From the NCBI GenBank assembly GCA_963735885.1, contig CAVTMP010000003.1:124001-188000 (forward strand): DNA of 64,000 nucleotides, read 5' to 3'. Positions within the stretch are counted from its first letter, which is position 1. Each line of letters starts with the position of its first letter. The DNA is from JBBSBL01 sp963735885. GTDB lineage: Bacteria > Actinomycetota > Thermoleophilia > Solirubrobacterales > Solirubrobacteraceae. The notes under the pieces were generated by a model. The model had not been told where the DNA came from and did not search any database. It saw nothing but the letters and a program-made list of their open reading frames with translations. Positions 1-9,557 of the stretch are shown here, piece after piece. Made by a program: the position numbers and the translations under genes.

Positions 1-186
1 GTCGAGCACGTCGTAGACCCGCCGGTGCTGCGCGATCCGCGTCAGCCCGGCGAAGGCGTCGGAGACGATCGTGGCCTGGAAGTGGCGGCCGTCTCCGGCC
101 ACCTCCGCCCGGGCTCCCGGGATGCCGCGCTCGATCCGCTCGCGGATCTCCTCGGGGGTCGGCATCGTCTCCGCCGGCACGCTCAT
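1..186 (-). CDS. BolA family protein (3' end outside window)
   Basis: Only the first 62 residues are inside the window. They show the BolA-like pattern: an N-terminal helix (EEIRERIERGIPGA), a short strand, the HFQATIVSDAF segment and LTRIAQHRRVYDVL. BolA-type proteins partner monothiol glutaredoxins in Fe-S trafficking or act as DNA-binding regulators. The neighbour on the other strand is an A-type Fe-S carrier, which favours the Fe-S role here (inference). The ATG at 186 lies 6 nt after a TACCCT box, so the message is probably leaderless. The invariant C-terminal part cannot be checked. Confidence 0.8.
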   Translation of the reverse strand, partial: MSVPAETMPTPEEIRERIERGIPGARAEVAGDGRHFQATIVSDAFAGLTRIAQHRRVYDVLD

Positions 187-192
187 GCGCCC

Positions 193-198
193 AGGGTA
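193..198 (-). promoter_or_regulatory. -10 box of bolA-like gene
   Basis: TACCCT on the minus strand, 6 nt before the ATG at 186. No convincing -35 was seen. Confidence 0.5.
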
Positions 199-228
199 GC
201 GGGCGGAGAGACCGCCTTCGGGGGTCGC

Positions 229-234
229 TACACT
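229..234 (+). promoter_or_regulatory. -10 box upstream of Fe-S carrier gene
   Basis: TACACT, 55 nt before the ATG at 290. This gives a short conventional leader, unlike the leaderless genes nearby. Confidence 0.4.
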
Positions 235-289
235 GAATGAAGCCTTGGACGGCACGGAGCCGTCCGACCGACGACACGGAACGAGAGCG

Positions 290-649
290 ATGACCGCGAT
301 CACCCTCACCGACACCGGCGCCGAGAAGGTGCGGGAGTTCCTCTCCACGCAGGGCGACCAGGCCGCTGCGGCCGGGCTGCGCGTCGGCGTGCGCGGCGGT
401 GGCTGCTCCGGCTTCCAGTACGTGCTCGCCTTCGACGAGCGGCGGGACGACGACGAGGTCCTCGAGGACAAGGGCATCACCCTCCTCGTCGACACGCAGA
501 GCCTGCCCTACGTGCAGGGCTCCGTGATCGACTTCGTCGACGGACTCCAGGGCGCGGGCTTCAAGGTCGAGAACCCGAACGTGATCGCGGCCTGCGGCTG
601 CGGCTCCTCGTTCCGCGTGGCGGACGAGGAGGAGGTCTCGGCGGTCTGA
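290..649 (+). CDS. erpA: A-type iron-sulfur cluster carrier (ErpA/IscA/HesB family)
   Basis: A 119-residue protein covering the whole HesB/IscA fold. It has the three conserved cysteines that hold a 2Fe-2S or 4Fe-4S cluster: Cys39 in GGGCSGF and Cys102/Cys104 in the ACGCGSSF tail. A-type carriers pass clusters from the SUF/ISC scaffold to apo-proteins. I chose ATG 290 over the open frame's 245 start because homologues begin at this point and the 15 extra residues are not family-like. The gene stands alone, opposite bolA, with no suf or isc gene in the window. The ErpA versus IscA assignment cannot be settled from sequence alone. Confidence 0.9.
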   Translation: MTAITLTDTGAEKVREFLSTQGDQAAAAGLRVGVRGGGCSGFQYVLAFDERRDDDEVLEDKGITLLVDTQSLPYVQGSVIDFVDGLQGAGFKVENPNVIAACGCGSSFRVADEEEVSAV

Positions 650-667
650 GCCTCAGGCGGCCGGGCG

Positions 668-1744
668 CTACGCCTGGCCCTCGACCGCGCCGGGGACCCC
701 GGTGTTGGTCGAGTACTTCGGCTGGAGCTTCATCTCCGGCCGGATCGTGTGGACCGCCTGCGCGACGGCGATCGCCGCCTCGGCGAAGCCCGTGGCGATG
801 AGCTTGAGCTTGCCGTCGAAGGTCGTGATGTCGCCGCACGCCCAGACGTTCTCGAGCGAGGTGCGCATCAGCGGGTCGACGACGATGGCCCCCTTCACGA
901 CCTCGAAGCCCCAGTCCTTCAGGGGACCCAGGGCCGTCTTGAAGCCGAGCTGCAGCAGCACCGCGTCGATCTCGAGCTCGTGCGCCTGGTCCTCGTCCTC
1001 GGAGTGGAACACGGTGACGCGCTCGATCGCGCCGTTGCCGGCGATGTCGCGGATCTGGAAGGGGATCTTGAGGTCCACGCGGCCCGTGGCCACCGCCTCC
1101 ATCACCTGCGCGACCGTGGCCTCGTGGGCGCGGAAGCCCTCGCGCCGGTGCACGAGGGTCACCGTCTCGGCGGTGTCGAGCAGGTTGAGCGTCCAGTCGA
1201 GCGCGGAGTCGCCGCCACCGACGATCATCACCCGCCGGCCCGCGAACTCGCGCTTCTCCCCGACGAGGTAGTGCGCCCCGCGACCCTCCCAGGGGCCCAT
1301 GTCGTAGCCGGGGAGCCTCTTCGGCTCGAACGCCCCGTGGCCGCCGGCGACGATCACCGTGCGGGAGCGCAGGTCGCCCCGGTCGGTGTGGAGCACGACG
1401 AGGCGCCGGCGGGGGTCGTCGGGATCCGGTTCCCACGAGATGCGCTCGGCGGTCGTCTCGAGGTGGACCGGGACGTCGAACTGCTCCAGGGTCTGCTCGC
1501 GCAGCTGCTCGACGAGGTCCTTCGCGAGGACGCGGGGGTGGCCCGGCACGTCGAAGATCCACTTCTCCGGGTACAGCGTGGTCAGCTGACCGCCGAGCTC
1601 GGGCAGCGAGTCGATGATCCGGGCGCTGGCCTCGCGCATGCCGGCCCAGAACGCCGTCGAGAGCCCGACGGGGCCGGCCCCGATCACGGTGATGTCGCGG
1701 ATCTCGGAGCGGTCCGCCTCGGGCGCGGTGACGCGGTGGCTCAC
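668..1744 (-). CDS. Ferredoxin/flavodoxin-NADP reductase, TrxR-like (FNR type 2)
   Basis: A 358-aa two-Rossmann flavoprotein. The N-terminal FAD motif is GAGPVG (residues 22-27), and a second NADPH-binding motif VGGGDSALDW lies near the middle. The C-terminal FAD motif is ACGDITTFDGK, and the tail is YSTNTGVPGAVEG. No CxxC redox pair is present, which separates it from thioredoxin reductase and matches the YumC-type ferredoxin-NADP reductases. It would feed electrons from NADPH to ferredoxin or flavodoxin, or the reverse. The GTG start at 1744 overlaps the stop of the upstream HemQ gene (GTGA), so the two are translationally coupled. A link to heme biosynthesis is inferred from that coupling only. 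Confidence 0.88.
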   Translation of the reverse strand: MSHRVTAPEADRSEIRDITVIGAGPVGLSTAFWAGMREASARIIDSLPELGGQLTTLYPEKWIFDVPGHPRVLAKDLVEQLREQTLEQFDVPVHLETTAERISWEPDPDDPRRRLVVLHTDRGDLRSRTVIVAGGHGAFEPKRLPGYDMGPWEGRGAHYLVGEKREFAGRRVMIVGGGDSALDWTLNLLDTAETVTLVHRREGFRAHEATVAQVMEAVATGRVDLKIPFQIRDIAGNGAIERVTVFHSEDEDQAHELEIDAVLLQLGFKTALGPLKDWGFEVVKGAIVVDPLMRTSLENVWACGDITTFDGKLKLIATGFAEAAIAVAQAVHTIRPEMKLQPKYSTNTGVPGAVEGQA

Positions 1745-2448
1745 GACGGTCCCCCGCTCGGCAGCGGCTCGCGGCCCAGCGCGGTCCCGTCGAGCGCGCC
1801 GAGCACGCGCTCGAGCGCACCCTGGATGCAGGTGAAGGTCGGCGTGTCGCGCAGCGTGAAGGCCGAGGACTCGGTGGTGCGCAGGCGCTGCACGAGGTCG
1901 AGGAAGTCCCCCGGCCGGTCGGTCTCGAACGCGACGACGAACTCCTGGTCGTCGAGGCCGAACGAGTAGCTCGTGTTGAGGTCGACGCTCGGGAACTCCT
2001 TCCCCACGCGGATGTGCTCCTGCATGATCCGCCAGCGCTCGTCGGGCGCGAGCGCGTACCACGCCCGCGTCTTCACGAACGGGTAGACGAACAGGTAGCG
2101 CGAGTGGCCGGGGCGCACCTCGAGCCGCGACTCGTCCGAGTACTCCGACGGCTTCGTCATCGCGAGGTAGGAGTAGGGGACCGAGCACCACTTCATCAGC
2201 CCGCTCTGCGCGAGCACCACGTGGAACTCGTGGATCCGCTCGAGGTTCTGCGCCTGGGAGAGCAGGAGGAGATCGGCGTCGCCCCGAGTGCCCACGAGGG
2301 AGAACGTGCGCAGCAGGTGGCCGTCGGCGAAGTCCTCGCAGGCGGCCATGAACTCGCGCTTGTCCTCGGCCCGGCGCTCGTCGTCGAGACGGCGCCAGGC
2401 CGGATCGACCTTCAGGAACGTGTACTTGACGAAGTGGCGGACCGGCAC
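1741..2448 (-). CDS. hemQ: Coproheme decarboxylase HemQ/ChdC (chlorite dismutase family)
   Basis: A 235-aa protein with the chlorite-dismutase-family dimeric ferredoxin-like fold. Recognisable blocks are VKYTFLKVDPAWRRL at the N-terminus, YLAMTKPSEYS, YPFVKTRAWYALAPDERW with its conserved Tyr, HIRVGKEFPSV, and the C-terminal DTPTFTCI. HemQ converts Fe-coproporphyrin III to heme b in the coproporphyrin-dependent pathway used by actinobacteria and Gram-positives. The start is GTG 2448; the nearby ATGs at 2455 and 2459 are out of frame. A TATCAT box 9 nt upstream suggests a leaderless message. It is the first gene of a two-gene operon with the FNR-like reductase. Confidence 0.9.
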   Translation of the reverse strand: MPVRHFVKYTFLKVDPAWRRLDDERRAEDKREFMAACEDFADGHLLRTFSLVGTRGDADLLLLSQAQNLERIHEFHVVLAQSGLMKWCSVPYSYLAMTKPSEYSDESRLEVRPGHSRYLFVYPFVKTRAWYALAPDERWRIMQEHIRVGKEFPSVDLNTSYSFGLDDQEFVVAFETDRPGDFLDLVQRLRTTESSAFTLRDTPTFTCIQGALERVLGALDGTALGREPLPSGGPS

Positions 2449-2457
2449 GGGACATCC

Positions 2458-2463
2458 ATGATA
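2458..2463 (-). promoter_or_regulatory. -10 box of hemQ
   Basis: TATCAT on the minus strand, 9 nt before the GTG at 2448. Confidence 0.5.
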
Positions 2464-2503
2464 GGAGCCCGTTACCGCCGCCGAAGCCCGGGGTACCCGT
2501 TGC

Positions 2504-2509
2504 TAGCAT
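2504..2509 (+). promoter_or_regulatory. -10 box of glycosyltransferase gene
   Basis: TAGCAT, 9 nt before the ATG at 2519, so transcription should begin at or near the start codon. Confidence 0.5.
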
Positions 2510-2518
2510 GGCTTCCGG

Positions 2519-3667
2519 ATGCGCATAGCCCTCGTCTCGCCGTACTCGTGGACGTACCCGGGCGGCGTCACGCGGCACATCGAGTCGCTGGCGGAGCGGT
2601 ATCTCGCCGACGGCCATCACGTCCGCGTGCTCGCGCCGTTCGACCCCGACGACCGCCTGGCCGCGGCGCTGCATCGCGGCGCCCGCCCGCAGCCCCGCGG
2701 GGCGCCGGACTACCTGATCCCGCTCGGCCGGACGACCGGCCTTCCGGCGAACGGCGCCGTGTCCAACGTCTCGGTCACGCCCGAGGGCGTCGCGGTGATG
2801 CGGCGCGAGCTGCGCGCCGGCGGCTTCGACGTCGTGCACCTGCACGAGCCCATGGGCCCCGTGCTCTGCTGGGACGCCCTGATGTCCGCGCGTGCGCCGC
2901 TCGTCGGCACCTTCCACTGCTACTCGACCAACGTGGTCATGAACAACGTCGCCGCGCTGCTCGGCGCCCGGCGCCGGCTCAACCGGCTCCACCAGCGGAT
3001 CGCGGTCTCCGAGGCCGCGGCGTGGACCGCGCGGCGCTTCTTCGGCGGTCGCTACCGGATCGTCCCCAACGGCGTCGACCTGCCCTCGGCGCCGCCGCCG
3101 CCCGCGCCGGACGACGGCGAGCTGCGCATCCTGTTCGTCGGCCAGGCGGTCGAGCGCAAGGGCCTGCCCGTGCTGCTGCGCGCCTTCGAGGCCCTGCGCG
3201 AGCACATCCCGACCCGTCTCGTGGTGGTCGGGGCGAGCGAGGACGAGATCGCCCCGCTCCTGGTCGATCCGCGCGGCGTCACGGCGCTGGGGAAGGCGAG
3301 CGAGGAGGAGAAGGCCCGCGAGCTCGGCCGCGCGAGCGTGCTCTGCGCGCCGTCGCTCGGCGGCGAGAGCTTCGGCATGGTCCTGACCGAGGCGTTCGCC
3401 CGCGGCACCCCGGTCGTCGCCTCGGACATCGCCGGCTACCGCGACGTCGTGCGCGACGGCGTCGACGGGCTGCTGGTCCCCGTCGGCGACGCGACCCAGC
3501 TCGCCGAGGCGCTCCGCGACCTCCATCTCGACCCGGCGCGACGCGCCGCCATGGGGACGGCGGCGGCCGAGCGGGCCGAGCGGTTCGCCTGGCCGCACGG
3601 TCGCGGCCGAGGTTCTCGACGTCTACGAGCGGGCCGTGGCCACGCCCGCGCCGCAGGGCGCCCGTGA
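2519..3667 (+). CDS. Glycosyltransferase family 4 (N-terminal part of probable fusion)
   Basis: A GT-B glycosyltransferase. The N-terminal acceptor domain starts MRIALVSPYSWTYPGGVTRHI, and VVHLHEPMGP lies near residue 105. The nucleotide-sugar domain contains FVGQAVERKGL and the EX7E motif in GESFGMVLTEAFARGTPVVAS. It resembles the PimA/PimB-like mannosyltransferases and other lipid-glycan GT4 enzymes; the substrate is unknown. The true frame is lost by a one-base insertion around 3593-3600. Removing one base continues it as VAAEVLDVYERAVA into the next entry without a stop. The last ~22 residues of this open frame (after FAWPH) are therefore out of frame. Confidence 0.85.
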   Translation: MRIALVSPYSWTYPGGVTRHIESLAERYLADGHHVRVLAPFDPDDRLAAALHRGARPQPRGAPDYLIPLGRTTGLPANGAVSNVSVTPEGVAVMRRELRAGGFDVVHLHEPMGPVLCWDALMSARAPLVGTFHCYSTNVVMNNVAALLGARRRLNRLHQRIAVSEAAAWTARRFFGGRYRIVPNGVDLPSAPPPPAPDDGELRILFVGQAVERKGLPVLLRAFEALREHIPTRLVVVGASEDEIAPLLVDPRGVTALGKASEEEKARELGRASVLCAPSLGGESFGMVLTEAFARGTPVVASDIAGYRDVVRDGVDGLLVPVGDATQLAEALRDLHLDPARRAAMGTAAAERAERFAWPHGRGRGSRRLRAGRGHARAAGRP

Positions 3668-4868
3668 GCGGCTGGGCGTGCGGGTCGGCGCGATCCCGGC
3701 GGACCTGCGTCCCCGCGTGCCGGCCCGGCGGGTGCCGAGCCTCGAGCCGGCGCCGGTCGGGGGCGGCCGCCGCCGCGCGCTCGGCGTCGCTCGCCGGGCG
3801 GCCGTCGGCGTGGCGGCCGCCGGTGGCCTCGGGCTCGCGGTGCTCGGCCTCGAGCGGGTCGGCGTCGACCGGGTCGCGCGCTCGCTGATCGACTCCTCCC
3901 CGGCCTGGGTCCTGCTCGGCCTGGCCGTCATGTGCGCGTCGATGGCCCTGCGGGCCGTGTCCTGGCACGCGATCCTGCGCGCGGCGCTGCCGCGGACGCC
4001 GGTCCGCCTCATCGACGCGCTGCAGGGGACCTTCATCGGCGTCCTCATGTCCGCGACGCTGCCCGCCCGCCTGGGCGAGCCCTCCCGCGCCCTGATCGTC
4101 GCCCGGCGCACCGGGCGCCCGCGCGAGAACCTGCCCGCGGTGGTCGGCACGCTCGTCTCCCAGACGATGCTCAACCTCGTCGCCCTGCTCGTCCTCGGCG
4201 TCGTGATGTTCAACTCGATCGGGCTCTTCCACGGCCACTCCGACGCGCTCATCGCGGTCTCGGTCGCGCCGCTGGCCCTGCTCGTGCTCGTGCTGCTCGC
4301 CCCGGCGATCCTCTCGCGCGGCCCCGCGTCGCGCTCCAGGCGCCTGCACGCGCTCCTCGCCCGGGCGCGGGCGGCGCTGCTGCAGGTCCGCTCCGGGCTG
4401 AGCGTGTTCCGCCGACCGCGGCTCGGCACCGAGGCGGCGGTCGCCCAGCTCGGGGCCTGGGGGCTCCAGTGGCTCTCCTGCTACCTGCTGCTCGTCGCCC
4501 TCGGGCTTGACGCCCAGGCCGGGGTCGGAGCCGCCGCCGCGGTGCTCTTCGCGGTCAACGTGACCGCGGTGCTGCCCGCCACGCCGTCCAACCTGGGCGT
4601 CTTCCAGGCCGCCTGCGTCGCCGTGCTCCACGGCGGCTACGGTGTCCCCTCCGCCGATGCCCTGGCCTTCGGCATCGTCCTCCAGGCGGTGGAGATCGCG
4701 ACGGCCATCGTCATGGGCACGCCGGCGCTCGTGAAGGAGGGCCTCTCCTGGCGCGACGTCCGGATGCGCGCCCTGCACACCGCGCCGGTGGAGCTCGCGG
4801 CGCGGTCGGTGCCGCGGCCGAGCCACCGTCGGCAGGGCACGCCGGCCGAGGCCGACGTGCGCGCGTAG
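3636..4868 (+). CDS. Flippase-like membrane domain (LPG synthase TM / UPF0104 family), probably fused to the upstream GT4
   Basis: About 410 residues with eight or so hydrophobic helices. These include the family-typical run from SPAWVLLGLAVMCASMALRAVSW through GTFIGVLMSATLPARLGEPSRA, the TPSNLGVFQAACVAVL segment and a C-terminal short tail. This fold (AglD2/MprF N-terminal-like) is associated with flipping or transferring lipid-linked groups. The reading frame is continuous with the glycosyltransferase once the 3593-3600 indel is corrected; 2519-4868 is 2350 nt, one more than a multiple of three. The native product is therefore probably a single ~782-aa GT4-flippase protein. GTG 3636 is only the first start available in this frame. 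Confidence 0.75.
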   Translation: MATPAPQGARERLGVRVGAIPADLRPRVPARRVPSLEPAPVGGGRRRALGVARRAAVGVAAAGGLGLAVLGLERVGVDRVARSLIDSSPAWVLLGLAVMCASMALRAVSWHAILRAALPRTPVRLIDALQGTFIGVLMSATLPARLGEPSRALIVARRTGRPRENLPAVVGTLVSQTMLNLVALLVLGVVMFNSIGLFHGHSDALIAVSVAPLALLVLVLLAPAILSRGPASRSRRLHALLARARAALLQVRSGLSVFRRPRLGTEAAVAQLGAWGLQWLSCYLLLVALGLDAQAGVGAAAAVLFAVNVTAVLPATPSNLGVFQAACVAVLHGGYGVPSADALAFGIVLQAVEIATAIVMGTPALVKEGLSWRDVRMRALHTAPVELAARSVPRPSHRRQGTPAEADVRA

Positions 4869-4895
4869 CGGCGGCCACGCGAGCCGCCGCGGCCG

Positions 4896-5864
4896 TCACC
4901 CCGCGCGCGCGACCAGCACGTCGCAGAGCGCGGCGATCTCGTCCTCGCGCTCCGCGATCAGCCGCTCGGCGGTGAGCTTCAGCGCCCGGAGGTTCTCCGG
5001 GCTCGTGTCGTCGAGGTCGTCGCTCGCCTGGTCGAGCGGGGTCTGGAGCCGGTGGTAGCGGCCGGGCCCCAGCAGCTGGAGAAGCTGGAAGTCGATCGTC
5101 AGGCTCACGCCGTCGAAGACGACGCCGAGCAGCGGCCGCGCCCATTCGAGCAGGCCCCATCCCTCGGCGTCCGCGAGCGGGATCGGGCGGCGCAGCTCGC
5201 CCGTCCCGAGCGAGATCAGCAGCACGTCGGGGTCGGCGCCCTCGCGGCGCGCCTCGGCGTAGGCGCACATCGCCGGGTTGTTGGCGAACGTGCCGCCGTC
5301 GACGAGCGCGAAGTAGTCCGCGGGCGGGGGCACGTCGAGCCGCGCCGGCGGGAAGTAGGTGGGCGCCGCGGCGGTGGCCCGCGCGACGGCGCGCATCGGG
5401 AAGTCGTAGGCGGCGTCCGCCCGCGCGCGCGCGCTCTTGAAGAAGAACGGCGCGCGCCGCTCGATCTCGTAGGCGGGCACCAACACGTCGGCCAGCGCGT
5501 CGGCGAGCGAGGCGTCGCCGAGGTAGCGGTCGAGCGCCGCCTCGAGCGCGTCCGCGGGATAGCGCTCGTCGAGCACGCCGCCCAGCGAGGCGATCTCCTT
5601 GAGCGCTGGCGCGGAGAAGATCCGCGGCCCCTCCGCCATGTAGAGCTCGACGAGGTCGGCCGCTCGCCACCGCGGCGTGCCCGCCTCGTCGGGCACGGTG
5701 AGCCCGAGGGCGAGGATGCCGCCGGTCGAGGTGCCCGCGACGAGGTCGAAGAGGTCGGCGACCCGCCGGCCGGTGCGCCGCTCCACGTCGGCCAGCACCA
5801 TCGCCGGCACGATGCCCCGGATGCCGCCGCCGTCGATCGCCAGGATGGTCGCGCGCTCGGCCAC
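4896..5864 (-). CDS. Patatin-like phospholipase
   Basis: A 322-aa patatin domain. It has the oxyanion-hole loop DGGGIRG (residues 11-17), the nucleophile elbow GTSTG with Ser45, and the catalytic Asp in DGGTFANNP. It should hydrolyse acyl esters of phospholipids or neutral lipids. No signal peptide is visible, so it is cytosolic or membrane-peripheral. The GTG at 5864 was chosen over the upstream ATG because the 37 extra residues are Arg/Pro-rich shadow sequence and a TAGGCT box sits 8 nt before the GTG. No CD-NTase or other defence gene is adjacent, so a CBASS effector role is not supported. Confidence 0.85.
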   Translation of the reverse strand: MAERATILAIDGGGIRGIVPAMVLADVERRTGRRVADLFDLVAGTSTGGILALGLTVPDEAGTPRWRAADLVELYMAEGPRIFSAPALKEIASLGGVLDERYPADALEAALDRYLGDASLADALADVLVPAYEIERRAPFFFKSARARADAAYDFPMRAVARATAAAPTYFPPARLDVPPPADYFALVDGGTFANNPAMCAYAEARREGADPDVLLISLGTGELRRPIPLADAEGWGLLEWARPLLGVVFDGVSLTIDFQLLQLLGPGRYHRLQTPLDQASDDLDDTSPENLRALKLTAERLIAEREDEIAALCDVLVARAG

Positions 5865-5872
5865 GTGACGCG

Positions 5873-5878
5873 AGCCTA
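5873..5878 (-). promoter_or_regulatory. -10 box of patatin gene
   Basis: TAGGCT on the minus strand, 8 nt before the GTG at 5864. Confidence 0.5.
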
Positions 5879-5940
5879 GCGCCGTCGGGCCGTGACCCGG
5901 ACGGTCGGTGGAGGGACCTCGCGGGCGGGTGTCGCCCCGG

Positions 5941-8900
5941 CTAGGACACCGGCTCGGCGGCCGGCTCGCCCGCACCGTCGCCCGTGACGGGCTCAGGGTC
6001 CGCGTCGGGCAGCGCGCCGCCCCGCTCGGTGCCGGCGATGACCTCGTCCGGCGCGGTCGCCTTGGGGACGAACCCGCTCTTCATGCCGAAGTAGGTGGCC
6101 TGCGGATGGTGGGCGACGATCGCCACCGTGGACTGCTCGGGCGTCACCGCGTACCCGTCGGAGAGCGAGAGGCCGATCCGCTCGGCTCCCAGCAGGCGGA
6201 AGACCTTCTCGTGCTCGGACTGGTCGGGGCAGGCGGGGTAGCCCCACGAGTAGCGCCGTCCCTGGTCGGCGGGGATGCCGTAGTCGGCGCGCACGCGCGC
6301 GTGGAGCCACTCGGCGAGGCCCTCCGCGGCCTGCACGCCGAGCCCGTGGGTGTAGAGCTGCTCCGCGAACTCCCCGTCGGCCTCGAGGCGCGCCATGAGA
6401 TCGGTCACCGTCGGCGCCGACGGTGACGGCCTGGAGCGCGACGACGTCGCGCTCGCCGCCGGCGGCGAGCGGACGGAAGAAGTCGGCCAGGCAGATGCGG
6501 TCGTGTCGCGGCTGGCGGGGGAAGACGAGCCGCTCGAGCTCCCGTTCCGGGTCCTCGGGGTCGAAGACGACCACCTCGTTGCCCTCGGCCGCGACCGGGA
6601 AGTAGCCGAGGACGGCCCTCGGCTCGAGGTAGTCCTGCTCGGCCCACATGCGCTCGAGCCGCGGCTGGAACTCCTCCTCGACGAGGGCGCGCCACTCCTC
6701 GCCCTTCTTGCCGCGGCCGCCCCAGTGGAGCTTGAAGAGCACGTGACGGTCGAGGTGGGGATAGACGTCGGCGAGGTCCGGCTCGAGCTCCCGCGCGCCC
6801 CAGAACGGCGGCGTCGGGACCGGCGCGTCGGTGCGGACGGCGGAGCGGACCGAGGCGTCGGTGGTCGGCGGGGCGTCGTCGGGGACCTCGACCTTCTCGC
6901 GGAGCGTCCGCGCCTCGTCCCGGAACCTCGCGACCAGCGCGTCGCGGGCCTCGTCGTCCACGAGCTGGTCCATCACGGCCAGCCCGGCGAACGCGTCCTT
7001 GCAGTAGAAGACTCCCGGCGCGTAGATCTCCTCGGACTCGCGGCCGCCGGGGTAGAGGATCCGCCGCCCGAAGTCGCGGTTGATCGCCGCCCCGCCGATC
7101 AGCAGCGGGTACTCCAGCCCCTGGGAGTGGAGCTCCGCGACGCACGCCGGCATCTGCTTGGAGGTCGACACGAGCAGCGCCGAGAGGCCGATCGCGGTGG
7201 CGTCGTGCTCCTTCGCGGCCTCGATCACGGTCTGGACGGGAACCTGCTTGCCGAGGTCCACGACCGTGTAGCCGTTGTTGGTGAGGATCGTGTTGACGAG
7301 CGACTTGCCGATGTCGTGGACGTCGCCGAACACCGTGGCGAGCACCACCGTGCCCTTCGTGTAGCCCTCGATCCGGTCGAGGTAGTTCTCCAGCCGGGCG
7401 ACCGCGCGCTTCATGACCTCGGCGGACTGCAGGACGAAGGGGAGGATGAGCTCGCCGGCGCCGAACTTGTCGCCGACCTCCTTCATGGCCGGCAGCAGCA
7501 CGTCGTTGAGCGTGGGGACCGCGCCGATCTTCTCGACCGAGCGGTCGATCCACGCCTCGACGCCGTCCTTCTTGCGCCGCAGGATGTGCCAGTGCAGGGC
7601 GGCCTCGGGCTCCATCCCCTCGGTCGGGTCGACCGCCTCGGCCGCCTCCTCCTCGCCCTTGCTCTCGAAGTGCTCGATGAAGCGCTCGAGCGCGTCCTCG
7701 CGGCGGTCGAAGACGAGGTCGTCGGCGAGGTCGCGCTCCTCGGCGGAGATCTCGCCGTACGGGGTGATGTGGTTCGGGTTGACCATCGCGAGGTCGAGCC
7801 CCGCCTCCACGCAGTGGTGGAGGAAGACGGAGTTGAGCACCGCCCGCGCGCCCGGCGAGACGCCGAAGGAGACGTTGGAGACGCCGAGCGACGTCTTCAC
7901 GCCCGGCAGCTCCGCCTTGATGCGGCGGATGCCCTCGAGGGTCTCCACGGCCGAGGGGCGCCACTCCTCGTCGCCGGTCGTCAGCGTGAAGGTCAGCGCG
8001 TCGAAGATGAGCAGCTCGGGGTCGAGCCCGTGGTCGCCGCAGGCGATGTCGCGGATCCGCGTCGCGATCTCGAGCTTGCGCTCGCCGGTCTTCGCCATCC
8101 CGACCTCGTCGATCGTGAGCGCGATGAGCGCGGCGCCGTGCGCCTTGGCGAGCGGCACGACGCCGTCCATCTTGTCGCGGCCCGCCTCGAGGTTGACCGA
8201 GTTCACGATCGCGCGGCCCGGGATCGCCTCGAGCGCGGCCTGGATGACCGCCGGCTCGGTCGAGTCGACCTGGATCGGGGAGGGCTGGGTCAGCGAGATC
8301 CGCTTGACGACCTCGCGCATCTGCACGTCCTCGTCCTCGCGCTCGGTCAGCGCGACGCAGACGTCGAGGACGTGCGCGCCGCCCGTCACCTGGTCCTCGG
8401 CGACCTGGACGAGCCCGTCGTAGTCGTCGGCGAGCAGCAGCTCCTTGGCCTTGCGCGAGCCCTGCGAGTTGACGCGCTCGCCGACGAGCGTGGGCCGCGG
8501 GTCCTGGACGAGCGGCGTGGCCGCGATCATCGAGGAGAGCTGGGCGGCGCGCGTGTCGGGCCGGGGCGCGACGGTCCGCCCGCCGACGCGCTCGACGATC
8601 GCCGCGATGTGGGCCGGGGTCGTGCCGCAGCAGCCGCCGACGATCGAGACGCCGTAGCGCTCGACGAACTCGCCGAGCGACCGCGGCGAGCGGCTCGGGC
8701 TCCTCGGGGAAGATCGTCTCGCCGTCGGGCCCCTGGAGCGGCAGCCCGGCGTTGGGGATGCAGTGGACCGGCACCGGGGAGAGCTCGCCGAGGTAGCGGA
8801 TCGCGTCGCGCATGTCCTCGGGACCGGTCGAGCAGTTGAGGCCGATCACGTCGACCTCGAGCGCCGTCAGGGTCGTGAGGACCGCGGCGATGTCGGTGCC

Positions 8901-9501
8901 GAGCAGCATCTTGCCGCCGTTGGGCAGCAGCGAGACCGAGGTCTGGATCGGCACGCTGCGGCCGGTGGCCGTGAACGCCTCGCGGGCGCCGAAGATCGCC
9001 GCCTTGACCTCGAGGATGTCCTGCGCGGTCTCGATGATCAGCAGGTCGGCGCCGCCCTCGAGCAGGCCGCGGGCCTGCTCGGCGAAGACGTCGACCAGCT
9101 CGCGGAAGGAGATGTTCCCGAGCGTCGGGTCGTCGGAGGCGGGCAGGAAGCCGGTCGGGCCGATCGAGCCCGCGACGAAGCGGTCCTCGCCGACGGCCCT
9201 GCGCGCGATCTCGCGCCGCCTCCGTGTTGATCTCCCGGGTGTGCTCGCCCAGCCCCCACTCGTCGAGCTTCAGCCGCGAGGCCTGGAAGGTGTCGGTCTC
9301 CACGACCTCGGCCCCGGCCTCGACCATCGAGGCGTGGACGCCCTCGATGACGTCCGGGCGGTTGAGCACGAGCGCCTCGTGGCACTTGCCCTGCAGGCCG
9401 CCGTAGTCCTCCGGCGTGAGGTCGAACTGCTCGAGCGTCGCGCCCATGCCGCCGTCGAAGACGACGACGCGCTCGCGCACCGTGGCCAGGTAGTCGCGCA
9501 T
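5941..9501 (-). CDS. metH: Cobalamin-dependent methionine synthase (three frameshifts)
   Basis: All MetH modules are present in order: the homocysteine domain (FDGGMGATLEQF at the start; zinc motif GGCCGTTP coded near 8620-8645), the pterin/methyl-THF domain (GERVNSQGSRK, DVCVALTERED), and the cap and B12-binding domain (GDVHDIGKSL with the cobalt-ligating His, GLSALLVST, IGGAAIN). The C-terminal AdoMet reactivation domain carries RYSWGYPACPDQ. The enzyme makes methionine from homocysteine and 5-methyl-THF. The frame breaks near 9210, 8687 and 6410, each fixed by removing one base. Corrected length is about 1185 aa, normal for MetH, so assembly error is likelier than decay. ATG 9501 follows a TAGGCT box by 6 nt. 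Confidence 0.93.
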
Positions 9502-9507
9502 CGAGCC

Positions 9508-9513
9508 AGCCTA
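9508..9513 (-). promoter_or_regulatory. -10 box of metH
   Basis: TAGGCT on the minus strand, 6 nt before the ATG at 9501. No room is left for a cobalamin riboswitch or any other leader. Confidence 0.5.
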
Positions 9514-9557
9514 GCAACGATCCGCCGAACCTTGACACGCACGTGGCAAGGTTCGTG

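Noticed and set aside
4896..5864. Patatin lipase as a CBASS (CapV-type) defence effector
   Set aside because: No CD-NTase, ubiquitin-like or other defence gene is nearby; the neighbours are housekeeping genes.
5941..9501. Programmed ribosomal frameshifting or pseudogenisation of metH
   Set aside because: The three sites have no slippery sequence plus structure, and the same defect affects many unrelated genes in the same blocks, which points to assembly error.
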